A stretch of DNA of 64,000 bases from Muribaculaceae bacterium (GTDB taxonomy: Bacteria > Bacteroidota > Bacteroidia > Bacteroidales > Muribaculaceae), in contig JAFLTW010000002.1 in assembly GCA_022509085.1 (NCBI GenBank), forward strand, positions 180,455-244,454, given 5' to 3'. Shown one piece after another: positions 43,032 to 52,102 of this stretch. The notes beneath the pieces are model-generated. The model saw nothing but the letters and a program-made list of their open reading frames with translations, was not told the origin of the DNA and ran no database searches. Each line of letters begins with the position of its first letter. Position 1 is the stretch's first letter. Both the position numbers and the translations under genes were made by a program.

Positions 43032-43822
43032 CAGTCTTTCACCACTAAGTTGGAGAGGCAGAAATAGGTAGGTGTATTGATGCCAAACTGGCCTTTGTCG
43101 CTCGAGTCCATGGTGAAATAGATGCCCGTGCACTTGCCCAGGGCGGTGAGGTCAAACTGCTTCCAGTCTTTCTGGATGCAGCTTTCCACGTCGGTGCCTT
43201 CCACATTCACCAGATAGAACGTGGCCTCGGCCTCCGTGCCGTCCATATGCACGCCATGGGCTGTGAGGGTCACCCAGTCGCCCTCCTTGAACTTCTGGGT
43301 GAAGTCGCTTCCGTTGAGTACGTCGTAGTAGAGATACGTGTTGACGCACACCATGGCCGACTGCGGCTCAAACTGGTCGCCGTCTTCGGCATAGATGCGG
43401 CATGTGCGCTTGTCGAATGGGCAGGTCTCGCCCACACCGACCTCCTCCAGGAAGGGAGCCCAGTAGGCCACGAGATAGGGGTCGCCCTTACCCTTCACAC
43501 CGCCGCCGGCAGCCGCCGCGTAGGGGAAGGAGTAGAGAGGGGTATGGGCCGAGGTGTCGGTTGCCTTCGAGGGGGTGAACCCATAGACGTATTCAGTGTT
43601 GTAGACATCATCCTTCACCACCAGGTGAGAGAACTCATAGTCGTCGATGTTGAGAAATCCGGACTGAAGGTTGTCGTCCCAGACGCCGTCGGCATCATAG
43701 GAGTAAGACTCGTCGGAAACCTCCACCGTGTCGGTAGAGTCGTATTCGGGGTCAGACGAACAAGACGTCAGGGCCATCGCTGCCGCGAGCAATGAGCCGG
43801 CAAAGAAGTAAAGTTTTTTCAT
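43031..43822 (-). CDS. DUF4465-like lipoprotein
   Basis: 263 aa. Lipoprotein signal MKKLYFFAGSLLAAAMALTSC (Cys21). After an acidic linker it has WDDNLQSGFLNIDDYEFSHLV and a C-terminal beta-rich half (QKFKEGDWVTLTAHGVHMDGTEAEATFYLVNVEG, DWKQFDLTALGKCTGIYFTMDSSDKGQFGINTPTYFCLSNLVV) like DUF4465, a Bacteroidetes family often surface-exposed and possibly carbohydrate-binding. The function is unknown. It has one-base coupling to the TPR gene. Confidence 0.8.
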   Translation of the reverse strand: MKKLYFFAGSLLAAAMALTSCSSDPEYDSTDTVEVSDESYSYDADGVWDDNLQSGFLNIDDYEFSHLVVKDDVYNTEYVYGFTPSKATDTSAHTPLYSFPYAAAAGGGVKGKGDPYLVAYWAPFLEEVGVGETCPFDKRTCRIYAEDGDQFEPQSAMVCVNTYLYYDVLNGSDFTQKFKEGDWVTLTAHGVHMDGTEAEATFYLVNVEGTDVESCIQKDWKQFDLTALGKCTGIYFTMDSSDKGQFGINTPTYFCLSNLVVKD

Positions 43823-43913
43823 GTGTATTCAGGATTTAGAAATTGCATAGTGGGCATGCCGGAGTCTTGATCGCGGCTTGCAACAATATAACAAATGAAG
43901 AGGCGAGTTGGTT

Positions 43914-44753
43914 TCAGAGTGAGATCTGCGAGGCCTCCACGGGCATGCCGAGGAATGTGGCCGCAGCCTCGGAGAAGATCTCCGGGCTCTCGGTGGTGAG
44001 AAACTCCATCGAGCCTCCCTTCGAGCATTCGCGCTCCAGCTCGGGATGGCGCGTGAGATAGTCGGCGAGAGAGTCTGCCACGATGGCTCCCTGGGCCACG
44101 ACCCGGATGCCTCGGGGCACATACTTCAGGATCTTGTCGAGCAGCAGGGGATAGTGGGTGCAGCCGAGCAGGATGGTGTCGATGTCGGTGTCGCGCTCGA
44201 GCAGGCTGTTGATATGTCGGCTTACGAAGAAGTCGGCTCCGTCAGACCCGGCCTCGCCGTACTCCACGAGGGGCACCCACATGGGGCATGCCTCGGCCGT
44301 AACCTTGAAATCGGGGTGATACTTGGCGGCCTCAAGCTGATAGGAGCGGCTCGCTACCGTGCCCTGGGTGGCCAGAATCCCGATGTGGCCGTTGACGGAA
44401 AACTCGCCCATGGCCTCCACGGAGGGGATGATGACGCCTAGTACCCTCTTCAGGTCCCGGCCTTCGCCTTGCCAGATGGCAGGCAGGTCGTTCTGCTGAA
44501 TGGAGCGCAGCGCCTTGGCCGAGGCCGTGTTGCAGGCGAGCACCACCAGGTTGCAGCCACGCTCGAAGAGCGTGTTGACGGCCTGAAGCGTAAAACGGTA
44601 GACCGTCTCCATCGAGCGCACCCCGTAGGGATTGCGGGCGTTGTCGCCCAGATAGAGATAGTCGTAATCAGGAAGGCGACGGTGAATCTCACGCAGAATC
44701 GTGAGTCCACCGTAGCCAGAATCAAATACACCTATGGGATGTGCGGACCCCAT
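43914..44753 (-). CDS. murI: Glutamate racemase
   Basis: 279 aa. GVFDSGYGGLTILREI near the start, the two catalytic cysteines in VLACNTASAKALR and LGCTHYPLL, and DNARNPYGVRS. Makes D-glutamate for peptidoglycan. It ends the uppS-bamA-ompH-ompH-murI cluster, 24 bases after the second ompH. Confidence 0.97.
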   Translation of the reverse strand: MGSAHPIGVFDSGYGGLTILREIHRRLPDYDYLYLGDNARNPYGVRSMETVYRFTLQAVNTLFERGCNLVVLACNTASAKALRSIQQNDLPAIWQGEGRDLKRVLGVIIPSVEAMGEFSVNGHIGILATQGTVASRSYQLEAAKYHPDFKVTAEACPMWVPLVEYGEAGSDGADFFVSRHINSLLERDTDIDTILLGCTHYPLLLDKILKYVPRGIRVVAQGAIVADSLADYLTRHPELERECSKGGSMEFLTTESPEIFSEAAATFLGMPVEASQISL

Positions 44754-44777
44754 GGCCGGATATGTGCTGAGGGAGGA

Positions 44778-45275
44778 TTAAAGACCGAGTTTGGCCTTTA
44801 CGAGCGGCGTGATGTCTTCTACCGGAGCGGCGAAAAACTGCACCGACTGGAGTTCCTGGATAAGGCTGAAGCCGTTTTCCTTGCCCACAGACTCAATGGC
44901 GCTCTGAATCTTCTGGAAGATGGGAGCCGTGAGTTCCTGCTGCTGCTTCTGGAGATCCTGCATAGCGCTCTGATAGAAAGCCTCGCGCTTCTGCTGGGTT
45001 TCCTGCACCTGGCGTGCTTTGCGTTCCTTGATGGCAGCGGGTTCGTTCTCGTCCATCTTCTGCAGTTCCTCGTATTGACGTTGGAGCTCTTCATCGATCC
45101 TCTGCATCTCGGCCTCATATTTCTTGTTGGTCTCAGCAAGAGAGTTCTGTGCTGCGGTGGTTTCGGGCAACTTCTCGAAAATGTCGTTCATGTCGACGAG
45201 ACCTACCTTAAATGTCTGGGCCGAGAGGAGCATGGGCAGCGCCAGGGCTGCAATCAATAAAAGTTTCTTAATCAT
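44778..45275 (-). CDS. OmpH/Skp-family periplasmic chaperone (copy 2)
   Basis: 165 aa. Signal peptide MIKKLLLIAALALPMLLSAQ, then FKVGLVDMNDIFEKLPETTAAQNSLAETNKKYEAEMQRIDEELQRQYEELQKMDENEPAAIKERKARQVQETQQK, a long coiled-coil like Skp. Binds unfolded outer-membrane proteins on the way to BamA. Adjacent to a first ompH (26 bases). Confidence 0.93.
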   Translation of the reverse strand: MIKKLLLIAALALPMLLSAQTFKVGLVDMNDIFEKLPETTAAQNSLAETNKKYEAEMQRIDEELQRQYEELQKMDENEPAAIKERKARQVQETQQKREAFYQSAMQDLQKQQQELTAPIFQKIQSAIESVGKENGFSLIQELQSVQFFAAPVEDITPLVKAKLGL

Positions 45276-45301
45276 TTTGTGTTAATGTATTATTTAGGTA
45301 A

Positions 45302-45817
45302 TTATTTTGCATAACCGAGTTTGGCGAGCACGTCGTTGCTCACGTCGATTCGGGGCGATGAGAACACTATGCTCTGCGACGACTCGCGGTCGAAGATCAC
45401 CTGGTAGCCTTTCTCCTCGGCCACAGCCTTCACGGCGTTGTACACGTCTTCCTGGATGGGCTTCATCAGGCTCTGGCGCTTCTTGTAGAGCTCGCCTTCC
45501 GGGCCGAAATACCTGTAGCGGGTGTCGGTGACCTCCTTTTCCTTGGCCACAATCTCCTCCTCACGCTTCTTCTTCTGGTCGTCGGTGAGGAACACCATGT
45601 CGGCCTGATAGTTCTTATACATTGTCTCGGCCTCCTTGGAGAGTTCGGTAACCTCCTTCTCCCAGCGCTGCGACACCTGGTTGAGCTGCTCGTTGGCCAT
45701 CTCCCACGAGGGCACGTTGCGGAGGATATAGTCCATATCTACGATGGCAAACTTCTGGGCCTGCGCAGCGAAGGCGCAAGCCACCATGGCCATCAGGGTG
45801 AAAATTATCTTCTTCAT
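45302..45817 (-). CDS. OmpH/Skp-family periplasmic chaperone (copy 1)
   Basis: 171 aa. Signal MKKIIFTLMAMVACAFAAQ, then KFAIVDMDYILRNVPSWEMANEQLNQVSQRWEKEVTELSKEAETMYKNYQADMVFLTDDQKKKREEEIVAKEKEV, coiled-coil. Follows bamA after 75 bases. Two neighbouring copies of different length (165 and 171 aa) are usual in Bacteroidetes. Confidence 0.93.
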   Translation of the reverse strand: MKKIIFTLMAMVACAFAAQAQKFAIVDMDYILRNVPSWEMANEQLNQVSQRWEKEVTELSKEAETMYKNYQADMVFLTDDQKKKREEEIVAKEKEVTDTRYRYFGPEGELYKKRQSLMKPIQEDVYNAVKAVAEEKGYQVIFDRESSQSIVFSSPRIDVSNDVLAKLGYAK

Positions 45818-45892
45818 ATCTTTTTATTCTTTAACGGAGTTAATATCATTCATATTGATTGATAACTGCCATATAAGTTTAATTTATTGGTC

Positions 45893-48517
45893 TTAGAACT
45901 CCTGGCCGAGCACGAAGTGGATCTGGCTGCCGCCGCGGCGCCCCCACACCTTGTCGAAGCCATAGCCCCAGTCGATGCCGAGGAATCCGAGCATACTCAG
46001 GTAGATACGTGCTCCCACACCGGCGCTCCTCTTGAGGTTGAACGGCGAGAAGTCGCTCACGTGGGTCCAGCAGTTGCCGGCCTCGGCGAAGGCAAGCGCG
46101 TAGATGGTGGTGCTGGGCTGCATCAGGAAGGGGAAGTGGAGCTCCATAGTGAAACGTGAATAGGCGTATCCTTCGTATCCCCAGGGAGTGAACTGGCCGT
46201 TGTCGTAGCCGCGCATCGCCACGGTCTCCGTGGCATACGTTGATGAGCCCGACATACCGTCGCCACCGAAGTAGAAGGTCTCGAAGGGGGTGCGCACAAA
46301 CTTGTTGTAGCTGCCCAGCAGGGCAAAGTCGGCGCGGGTCATGAGCACGAGGGTCCACTGCCCGTCTGGGTCCGTGAGCGGAGTGTAGGTGCGTGCCTTG
46401 AATTTCAGTTTCCAGTATTCTATCCACTTGTAGAGCTGGGCCTTGGCGGAGGTGCTGTTGAGCGTGTTGGCCTCGTAGGAGAGCTTCTCCCAGTTTTTCT
46501 TCGAGAAGAGGCTCATGGGCGGGGTCAGGATGAGGTCGAGCGAGAAGCTCGAGCCACGGCGAGGATAGATGGGGTTGTCAATACTGTTGCGGCTCAGGTT
46601 GAGGCCGAGCATCACGGAGTTTGACGTTCCGTTGTTCATATAGTAGAGGTAGTCCCAGTTCTTGAGGTAATACCAGCGGTAGCCCAGCGAGGCCTGGAAT
46701 GTGAAGTAGTCGTCGGGCCAGGTGAGGCGTGTGCCGAAGCCCACGGAGACGCCGGCCATCTGGAGCACCTTGTTGGGGTCGTAGGCGTTCTGGTAGGCAT
46801 ACGTGTTGTAGTTGGTGCCGTAGGAACCCTGCGAGTAGAGCGAATACATGTAGGAGTTGCTCCAGGTGTTGTTGTAGAAGGAGCTGTTGATGCCCGTGTA
46901 GCGGCTGTAGTCGGCCGAGAAGGAGAAGGAGTTGGGGCGCTTGCCTCCGAGCCAGGGGTCGTAGAATGAGATGTTGTAGCTCTGGTAGTATTTGGCGTTG
47001 GTCTGCACTCCGATGGAGAACGTCTGGCCGTCGCCGCGCGGGATTATGCCCTTATAGCTCGAGGGGTTGAAGAGGTTCTTCATCGAGAAGTTGTTGAACG
47101 AGAGGGCCACCTGCCCGGTGATGCCGGTCTGGCCCCAGCCGAATGAGAGCTGCACCTTGTCGTTGGCCTTCGACTCTAGGTCGAACACGATGTCGACCGT
47201 ACCGTCGTTTTCGTTGGGCTCGGGGTTGATGCCCATGGTTTCGGGGTTGAAGTGGCCGGAGGCGGCTATCTCGCGTGCGGAGCGCATGAGGTCGCTCTTC
47301 GAGAAGAGTTCGCCGGGGCGCACACGCAGTTCGCGGCGTATCACCTTCTCATAGAGCTGGTCGTTGCCGTTGATTACCACGCGGTTGATGCGGGCCTGGG
47401 GTCCCTCGATCACCCTCATCTGCAGGGCAATGCTGTCGCCGCGCACATTCTCCTCGATAGGCACGAGGTTGAAGAAGAGGTAGCCGTTGTCGAGATAGAG
47501 GTTGCTCACGGCATCCTCATCCTCGCGGGTACGCTTCTCTAGCAGTTTCTGGTTGTAGACAGCGCCGGGGTAGATGCCGAGCAGGGTCTGGAGGGTCTCC
47601 GTGGGGTAGACGGTGTTGCCCACCCACGTTATGTCGCTGATATAGTATTTCTTGCCTTCGTCTACGGTGATGTATACGTCGACTGCCTTGTCGTCGTAGG
47701 CCACTACGGAGTCTTTCACTATCTTGGCGTCGCGATAGCCCAGCTCGTTATACTTCTCGATGATGCGCACCTTGTCGTCGGCATAGTCGGAGTCGACAAA
47801 CTTCTTCTGCTTGAAGAGGTTGAGGAGATTACCGTTCTCGTTGGTCTTCTTCATGGCGCGTTTCACCTTGCCGTCGCTCATCACCTCGTTGCCGTCGATA
47901 TAGATCTTGTGGACCTTCACCTTGTTGTGGCGGTCGATGTAGGCGGTGAGGATCACCTGGTTTTCCTTCCCGAGGTCGGGTTGCTGTATGATGTTGACCT
48001 TGGCGTTCTTGAAACCTTTAGCTGCATAATAGTTTTCGATGATCTGCTTGGCGCGGGCCACTATGTTGGGCGTGATCTGCTGTCCGGGCACCATTGCCAG
48101 GCGCTCGTTGAGGTTTTTGCGGTCGCCGTTAGAGATGCCCTCGAAGCGGAGTTCGGAGAGGCGTGGTTGCTGGCGCAGCACTATCTGGAGCCAGGCGCGG
48201 TTGCCCACGGTCTTGGCCACGTTGATCTCCACCTTCGAGTAGAGTCCCTGTCGCCACAGGCGCTTGGTGGCCAATGTTATGGCATCGCCCGGAATCTCCA
48301 CCATGTCGCCCACGCTCAGGCCCGAATGGTTGATGATCAGATAGGCGTCGCTCTGGGGCACACCCTCCACCGAGATTCCGGCAATCTCATACTGCTTTGG
48401 AATGGGGGAGTAGATGATCTCCGGATTGTAGACGGTGTCCGTAGGGAGCTGCGCGCCTGCCGCCAGGGGCAGGAGAGCAAGCATGAAAAGCGGGATTATA
48501 TAACGTAGCCTATTCAT
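45893..48517 (-). CDS. bamA: Outer-membrane assembly factor BamA
   Basis: 874 aa from the start at 48517 (MNRLRYIIPLFMLALLPLAAGA, a signal peptide); the longer frame from 48646 lies within uppS and is rejected. Several POTRA repeats (ISVEGVPQSDAYLIINHSGLSVGDMVEI and RINRVVINGNDQLYEKVIRRELRVRPGELF are examples), then the C-terminal barrel, ending IHFVLGQEF with Phe. Inserts beta-barrel proteins into the outer membrane. The start overlaps uppS by 8 bases. It is followed by the two chaperones. Confidence 0.97.
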   Translation of the reverse strand: MNRLRYIIPLFMLALLPLAAGAQLPTDTVYNPEIIYSPIPKQYEIAGISVEGVPQSDAYLIINHSGLSVGDMVEIPGDAITLATKRLWRQGLYSKVEINVAKTVGNRAWLQIVLRQQPRLSELRFEGISNGDRKNLNERLAMVPGQQITPNIVARAKQIIENYYAAKGFKNAKVNIIQQPDLGKENQVILTAYIDRHNKVKVHKIYIDGNEVMSDGKVKRAMKKTNENGNLLNLFKQKKFVDSDYADDKVRIIEKYNELGYRDAKIVKDSVVAYDDKAVDVYITVDEGKKYYISDITWVGNTVYPTETLQTLLGIYPGAVYNQKLLEKRTREDEDAVSNLYLDNGYLFFNLVPIEENVRGDSIALQMRVIEGPQARINRVVINGNDQLYEKVIRRELRVRPGELFSKSDLMRSAREIAASGHFNPETMGINPEPNENDGTVDIVFDLESKANDKVQLSFGWGQTGITGQVALSFNNFSMKNLFNPSSYKGIIPRGDGQTFSIGVQTNAKYYQSYNISFYDPWLGGKRPNSFSFSADYSRYTGINSSFYNNTWSNSYMYSLYSQGSYGTNYNTYAYQNAYDPNKVLQMAGVSVGFGTRLTWPDDYFTFQASLGYRWYYLKNWDYLYYMNNGTSNSVMLGLNLSRNSIDNPIYPRRGSSFSLDLILTPPMSLFSKKNWEKLSYEANTLNSTSAKAQLYKWIEYWKLKFKARTYTPLTDPDGQWTLVLMTRADFALLGSYNKFVRTPFETFYFGGDGMSGSSTYATETVAMRGYDNGQFTPWGYEGYAYSRFTMELHFPFLMQPSTTIYALAFAEAGNCWTHVSDFSPFNLKRSAGVGARIYLSMLGFLGIDWGYGFDKVWGRRGGSQIHFVLGQEF

Positions 48518-49268
48518 TTGCAATCTGTTCGCTTGTTTTGCCGAAGCGGCGTTCGCGCTGCTGGTAGTGGAGCAGGGCCTCCGCATATTCCTCCTTGCCG
48601 AAGTCGGGCCAGAGGAGGTCGGTGAAGTAAAGTTCGCTGTAGGCAATCTGCCACAGCAGGAAATTCGATATTCTCTTCTCGCCGCCGGTGCGAATCAGCA
48701 GGTCGGGGTCGGGGAAGGGGTATGTGGCGAGATTGCGTGCAATCTCGGATTCGTCGATGTCGGACGGGGCGAGGTTACCCTTGAGCACCTCTTCGGCCAG
48801 GTGGCGTGCGGCGCGTGTTATCTCCCAGCGTGCGCTGTAGGAGATGCATATGCCCAGGTTGAGCCCGGTGCAGTGTGCGGTCTTGTCGCGGCTGCCGGTG
48901 AGCTTGAGGCGCGCCTCCTCGGGCACTCTCTCTATGTCGCCGATGAGGTGGATGCGCACGTTGTTGCGGATAAGGTCGGGCAGCTCTCGCTCTATGGCCC
49001 ATCCGATAAGATACATAAGGGTGTCTACCTCCTCCTGCGGGCGGTTCCAGTTTTCCGTAGAGAAGGCATAGAGGGTAAGGTAGCCGATGCCGAGGTCGGA
49101 GGAGAGCTCGGTGACGCGTCTCACGGTGGTGATGCCTTCGGCGTGACCCTCTCCGCGCTGCCGGCCGCGCATACGGGCCCATCGCCCGTTGCCGTCCATG
49201 ATCATGGCTACATGGCGCGGCAGCAGTTGGGGGTCGAGCTGACTTATGAGTGATTCGAGACGTGACAT
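48510..49268 (-). CDS. uppS: Isoprenyl (undecaprenyl) diphosphate synthase
   Basis: 252 aa. MIMDGNGRWARMRGRQRGEGH near the start, LTLYAFSTENWNRP, and RTGGEKRISNFLLWQIAYSELYF near the end: cis-prenyltransferase signatures. Makes the C55 carrier for cell-wall precursors. Overlaps bamA by 8 bases. The DUF6089-like gene lies 3 bases upstream. Confidence 0.97.
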   Translation of the reverse strand: MSRLESLISQLDPQLLPRHVAMIMDGNGRWARMRGRQRGEGHAEGITTVRRVTELSSDLGIGYLTLYAFSTENWNRPQEEVDTLMYLIGWAIERELPDLIRNNVRIHLIGDIERVPEEARLKLTGSRDKTAHCTGLNLGICISYSARWEITRAARHLAEEVLKGNLAPSDIDESEIARNLATYPFPDPDLLIRTGGEKRISNFLLWQIAYSELYFTDLLWPDFGKEEYAEALLHYQQRERRFGKTSEQIANE

Positions 49269-49271
49269 CGC

Positions 49272-49973
49272 TTAATCCTTATAGTTACATGTTGCGCACC
49301 GTTTGCTGAACTCGTAGCTCACCGTAAAGGTAAGGGTGGAATACCAGTCGGTGTTTTTCGCAAACGAGCTCTTGATGGTGTGGAGGTCTTCGCCGGCCAC
49401 TCCGTCGAGGCGGTCGGAAAACACCTTCTTCATGAGAAACTCCAGGCCGAGGTTCAGCCGTTTGGAGGGTTTATATTTCACCCCGATACCCAGCGGGATG
49501 GTGAGTCCGCCGTAGATACTCTTGTCTACGCTCCACATGGTGGCCGATAGGCCGGCCGTGATATAGGGGGTGATGCGTTTCAGCTTACGGTAGGTCTCCC
49601 CGATGCCGAACTCGAAGAAATTGAACTCGAAGAGCTCGCCTATCTCATAGAAGGTGGTGGTGAACTTAAACACCTTGTTGTCGGGGAAGACGTTGGTCAT
49701 CTGTTCGGAGTTACCCCTGAGGCCTCCCACGTAGAAGTTGGTCTTGAGGGCGAGGCGGGGGTTGATGATGTAGCGCAGGAACAGCTCCGCGTCCCAGCTG
49801 GGGTTCTGGAACAGGTTGGAGGTGTTGGCGTCGCCCAGATAGCCCGTCATGCCCAGACCTGCTCCGAAGTCGAAGCGGTAGTCTTCCTGTGCATGCGCCC
49901 GGGGGGCCTGCAGCGTGGCTACGGCCAGCAGGAGCATGAGCGCCAGGGAGTGGTGGAGACGGGTGGTGGGCAT
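49272..49973 (-). CDS. DUF6089-like outer-membrane barrel protein
   Basis: 233 aa from the start at 49973 (MPTTRLHHSLALMLLLAVATLQAPRAHA signal peptide); the longer frame from 50003 is rejected because it overlaps the upstream gene. Mature part DYRFDFGAGLGMTGYLGDANTSNLFQNPSWDAELFLRYIINPRLALKTNFYVGGLRG is a small barrel of the DUF6089 type, always next to uppS/bamA in Bacteroidetes. Role unknown, but the context suggests outer-membrane biogenesis. It ends with RCATCNYKD. Confidence 0.85.
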   Translation of the reverse strand: MPTTRLHHSLALMLLLAVATLQAPRAHAQEDYRFDFGAGLGMTGYLGDANTSNLFQNPSWDAELFLRYIINPRLALKTNFYVGGLRGNSEQMTNVFPDNKVFKFTTTFYEIGELFEFNFFEFGIGETYRKLKRITPYITAGLSATMWSVDKSIYGGLTIPLGIGVKYKPSKRLNLGLEFLMKKVFSDRLDGVAGEDLHTIKSSFAKNTDWYSTLTFTVSYEFSKRCATCNYKD

Positions 49974-49986
49974 CAATGCTTGCGGA

Positions 49987-51477
49987 TCAGAAGAGAGGAA
50001 CAAATGTGAGACGTTTCAGCACACCGCTGCGCACCTCGGAGTCGAGCTCCATTGAGGCGTCGTAGCCACCGAACAGGAAGATGTAGGGGCAGTCCCAGCT
50101 TATCACGTCGCCTTCTATCGAGAAGTCGAGGTGGCGCTTGCCGTCGGCTGCCTTCCAGCGGTTGCTAAGGTTGCTCTGCATGAGGGTGCCGAGCGAGATG
50201 GCGTCGGCTCTGTAGCCTGCAAGGATATTGGCGGGGAGCTGCATGTAGTCTTGGGCCCTCTGCCAGTTGACGCCATGGTCGTAGGTGACATAGACGGTAT
50301 TGTTTACGTTTCCGTCCCGGTCGCGGCCGCCGAAGGCGAGGTAGGCCTCGAATTCCTTGAGCAGGCCGCTTGAGGCCGAATTGAGGTAGGAGTAATAGTC
50401 TACCACCGTAAGGCCCTCGAGGGCGGGAAGGGGACTGTCGGCGATGTCGACCCACTGCGAGCCGTCGAAAGCCCACGAGGGGGAGTAACCGGACGCAAGG
50501 TTGTCGCCGCCAAACACCACGATTGTAGGCGAGGTGGTCCAGCGGTTGGCAAACGATACGGGGGCCGAGTAGCCGGATGCCGGGAAGTCGTCGGGCAGGG
50601 AAATGCCGTCGAGGTTTCCGGAGGGCCAGCATATCATCGTACGTCCGGTACCGGAGCCCCGGATGCCGAGCAGTGTGTCGCCATACATACCGATCAGGCC
50701 GCTCCAGCCGGTGTCGGCTTTCTGCCATGAGAGGCCGTTGGCCGAGGTCATCAGCTCGCCGGCGTCGGAGAGTATGTAGAGTGTTCCGGAGGGGGTTGAG
50801 GTGAGGGTATTTAGCTCGGGTGTAAACGCGGGTTTGAGTTCATTCTTCTGCCAGTCGCCGGCAAAGATGTCGGTAGTGGTGGCTACGGTGAAACTGCCGT
50901 CGCTCTCCTCAATGAGCGAGAGCACGCCGCTGCCGAATTCCACCGATTTCTGGGCTTTCGGGGAGTCAAGGCGCGAGGGGAGGTTCATCGAGGCGAGGTT
51001 GTCCCAATACATCACGTCGGGGTCTTCCTTATGCACGTTTACCTTGAGCACGTATGTCTTCGTCACGGCTTTGTTTTCGGTGCCTAATGTCAGGGTAACG
51101 TGAGCGGTGAAGTCGATGGTGTCGTTGGCGTTGGCATAGTAGTTTACCGTGCCGTCTTCGCGGTGTGTGCCACCTTTCATTTCGATGACGGCGGAGGTGA
51201 CAGAGGAGGGATAGCTGATTTTGGGCACGAGCTTGGTGATGTTGGTGCCTTTGGGGAGGGAGTCGGCGTTGAACACGACGCCGTGTTCAAGGTCGATGGA
51301 GAAGAAGACGGAGTCGAGATTTGCCATCACCCGAACATCGGGTTGGAGGGAGAAACCGGTAATGGCCACCGACTGGGTGGTGATATATTCCTGTTCGTCA
51401 GTAGTTTCGTCTTTTGAGTTGCAAGAGGAGAAGACTACGGCCCACAGTAGGGCAAACAGCAGTGCTCCCCGGCTCAT
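49987..51477 (-). CDS. DUF6242-like lipoprotein with beta-propeller-like C-terminus
   Basis: 496 aa from the start at 51477 (MSRGALLFALLWAVVFSSCNSKD; lipobox SSC), rather than the longer frame at 51567. N-terminal beta-domain (QSVAITGFSLQPDVRVMANLDSVFFSIDLEHGVVFNADSLPKGTNITKLVPKISYPSSVTSAVIEMKGG), which resembles DUF6242, then a C-terminal half of Kelch-like or propeller-like strands (SWQKADTGWSGLIGMYGDTLLGIRG, YLAFGGRDRDG). A surface lipoprotein of unknown function. It precedes the DUF6089-like gene by 13 bases. Confidence 0.72.
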   Translation of the reverse strand: MSRGALLFALLWAVVFSSCNSKDETTDEQEYITTQSVAITGFSLQPDVRVMANLDSVFFSIDLEHGVVFNADSLPKGTNITKLVPKISYPSSVTSAVIEMKGGTHREDGTVNYYANANDTIDFTAHVTLTLGTENKAVTKTYVLKVNVHKEDPDVMYWDNLASMNLPSRLDSPKAQKSVEFGSGVLSLIEESDGSFTVATTTDIFAGDWQKNELKPAFTPELNTLTSTPSGTLYILSDAGELMTSANGLSWQKADTGWSGLIGMYGDTLLGIRGSGTGRTMICWPSGNLDGISLPDDFPASGYSAPVSFANRWTTSPTIVVFGGDNLASGYSPSWAFDGSQWVDIADSPLPALEGLTVVDYYSYLNSASSGLLKEFEAYLAFGGRDRDGNVNNTVYVTYDHGVNWQRAQDYMQLPANILAGYRADAISLGTLMQSNLSNRWKAADGKRHLDFSIEGDVISWDCPYIFLFGGYDASMELDSEVRSGVLKRLTFVPLF

Positions 51478-51777
51478 CGGACTGTATAAATGCTTAAGCG
51501 TCACGTTATTGTTGTCTAAAATCCTACATAGCGAAAACTCTCCGGGCGTGCAAGCCGGATATTTCAACTTGCAAATTTAGTGATAAATTTCAATTTTTGC
51601 AAGAGTCGCCCCTCGCTCGGCTTCCCTCCCTCGCGCGCGAATACGTCCTCATTCTAAGGATGCCTCGCGATAATTTTTTTACGAACTGAAGTTCGCGCGA
51701 GGCACGCAGAACTCGCTGCTGCGCAGCTTGTTAGCGCAGAACTGGCAGATTTGCGCAGAACAATTTTGTATAACGGA
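51478..51777. other. Gene-free stretch with nested hairpin
   Basis: After the lipoprotein start there is a TGCCTCGCG...CGCGAGGCA stem (51661-51704) enclosing CGAACT-GA-AGTTCG. GCGCAGAAC occurs twice near 51735 and 51754. No reading frame was seen. Confidence 0.5.
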
Positions 51778-51867
51778 AACAGTCAACCAAAATCAAGAAA
51801 AGACAAGAACAGTCAACCAAAATTAGGAAAAGACATGAACAGTCAACCAAATTCAAGAAAAAACACT
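51778..51867. repeat. Three tandem 30-bp direct repeats
   Basis: Units start at 51778, 51808 and 51838, each AACAGTCAACCAAA then a variable AAGAAAAGACA-like end. The core GTCAACC, then AAATC, occurs once in mosaics A and C. No spacers, so not CRISPR. Confidence 0.85.
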
Positions 51868-51894
51868 GGAGTCTTGCACATTTGTAATCGGAGT

Positions 51895-52000
51895 TAGCTC
51901 GGAGAGCTACTCCTATGGTAAACCCCACCATACGGGAGCGACAGCGACCTTGGTGGGGACCATGATGCCGATGCAGGCTTGCTCGTAGAGCATGTCTATG
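51895..52000. repeat. Module H, reverse copy (mosaic E)
   Basis: A single reverse-oriented module H, with CCCCACCA...TGGTGGGG stem, TAGCTCGGAGAGCTA hairpin and the GAGCATGTCTATG end. It lies 100 bases before the toxin-antitoxin genes. Confidence 0.8.
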
Positions 52001-52043
52001 GTCCCTGGAAATTTACTGGTTTATGCCCGCGGAGATTTTCCTC

Positions 52044-52096
52044 TTGCAAATAACATTAAATTGTATTACTTTTGCATTATAAATACATTACAATTT
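52044..52096 (+). promoter_or_regulatory. Antitoxin promoter with inverted-repeat operator
   Basis: TTG (52044-52046), 20 bp, TACTTTTG (52067-52074). An inverted repeat AAATTGTA (52058-52065) / TACAATTT (52089-52096) brackets the -7 box, as expected for an autoregulated toxin-antitoxin operon. Confidence 0.65.
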
Positions 52097-52102
52097 TAAG
52101 AG

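Noticed and set aside
51778..51867. 30-bp repeats as CRISPR
   Set aside because: They are contiguous tandem copies with no spacers.
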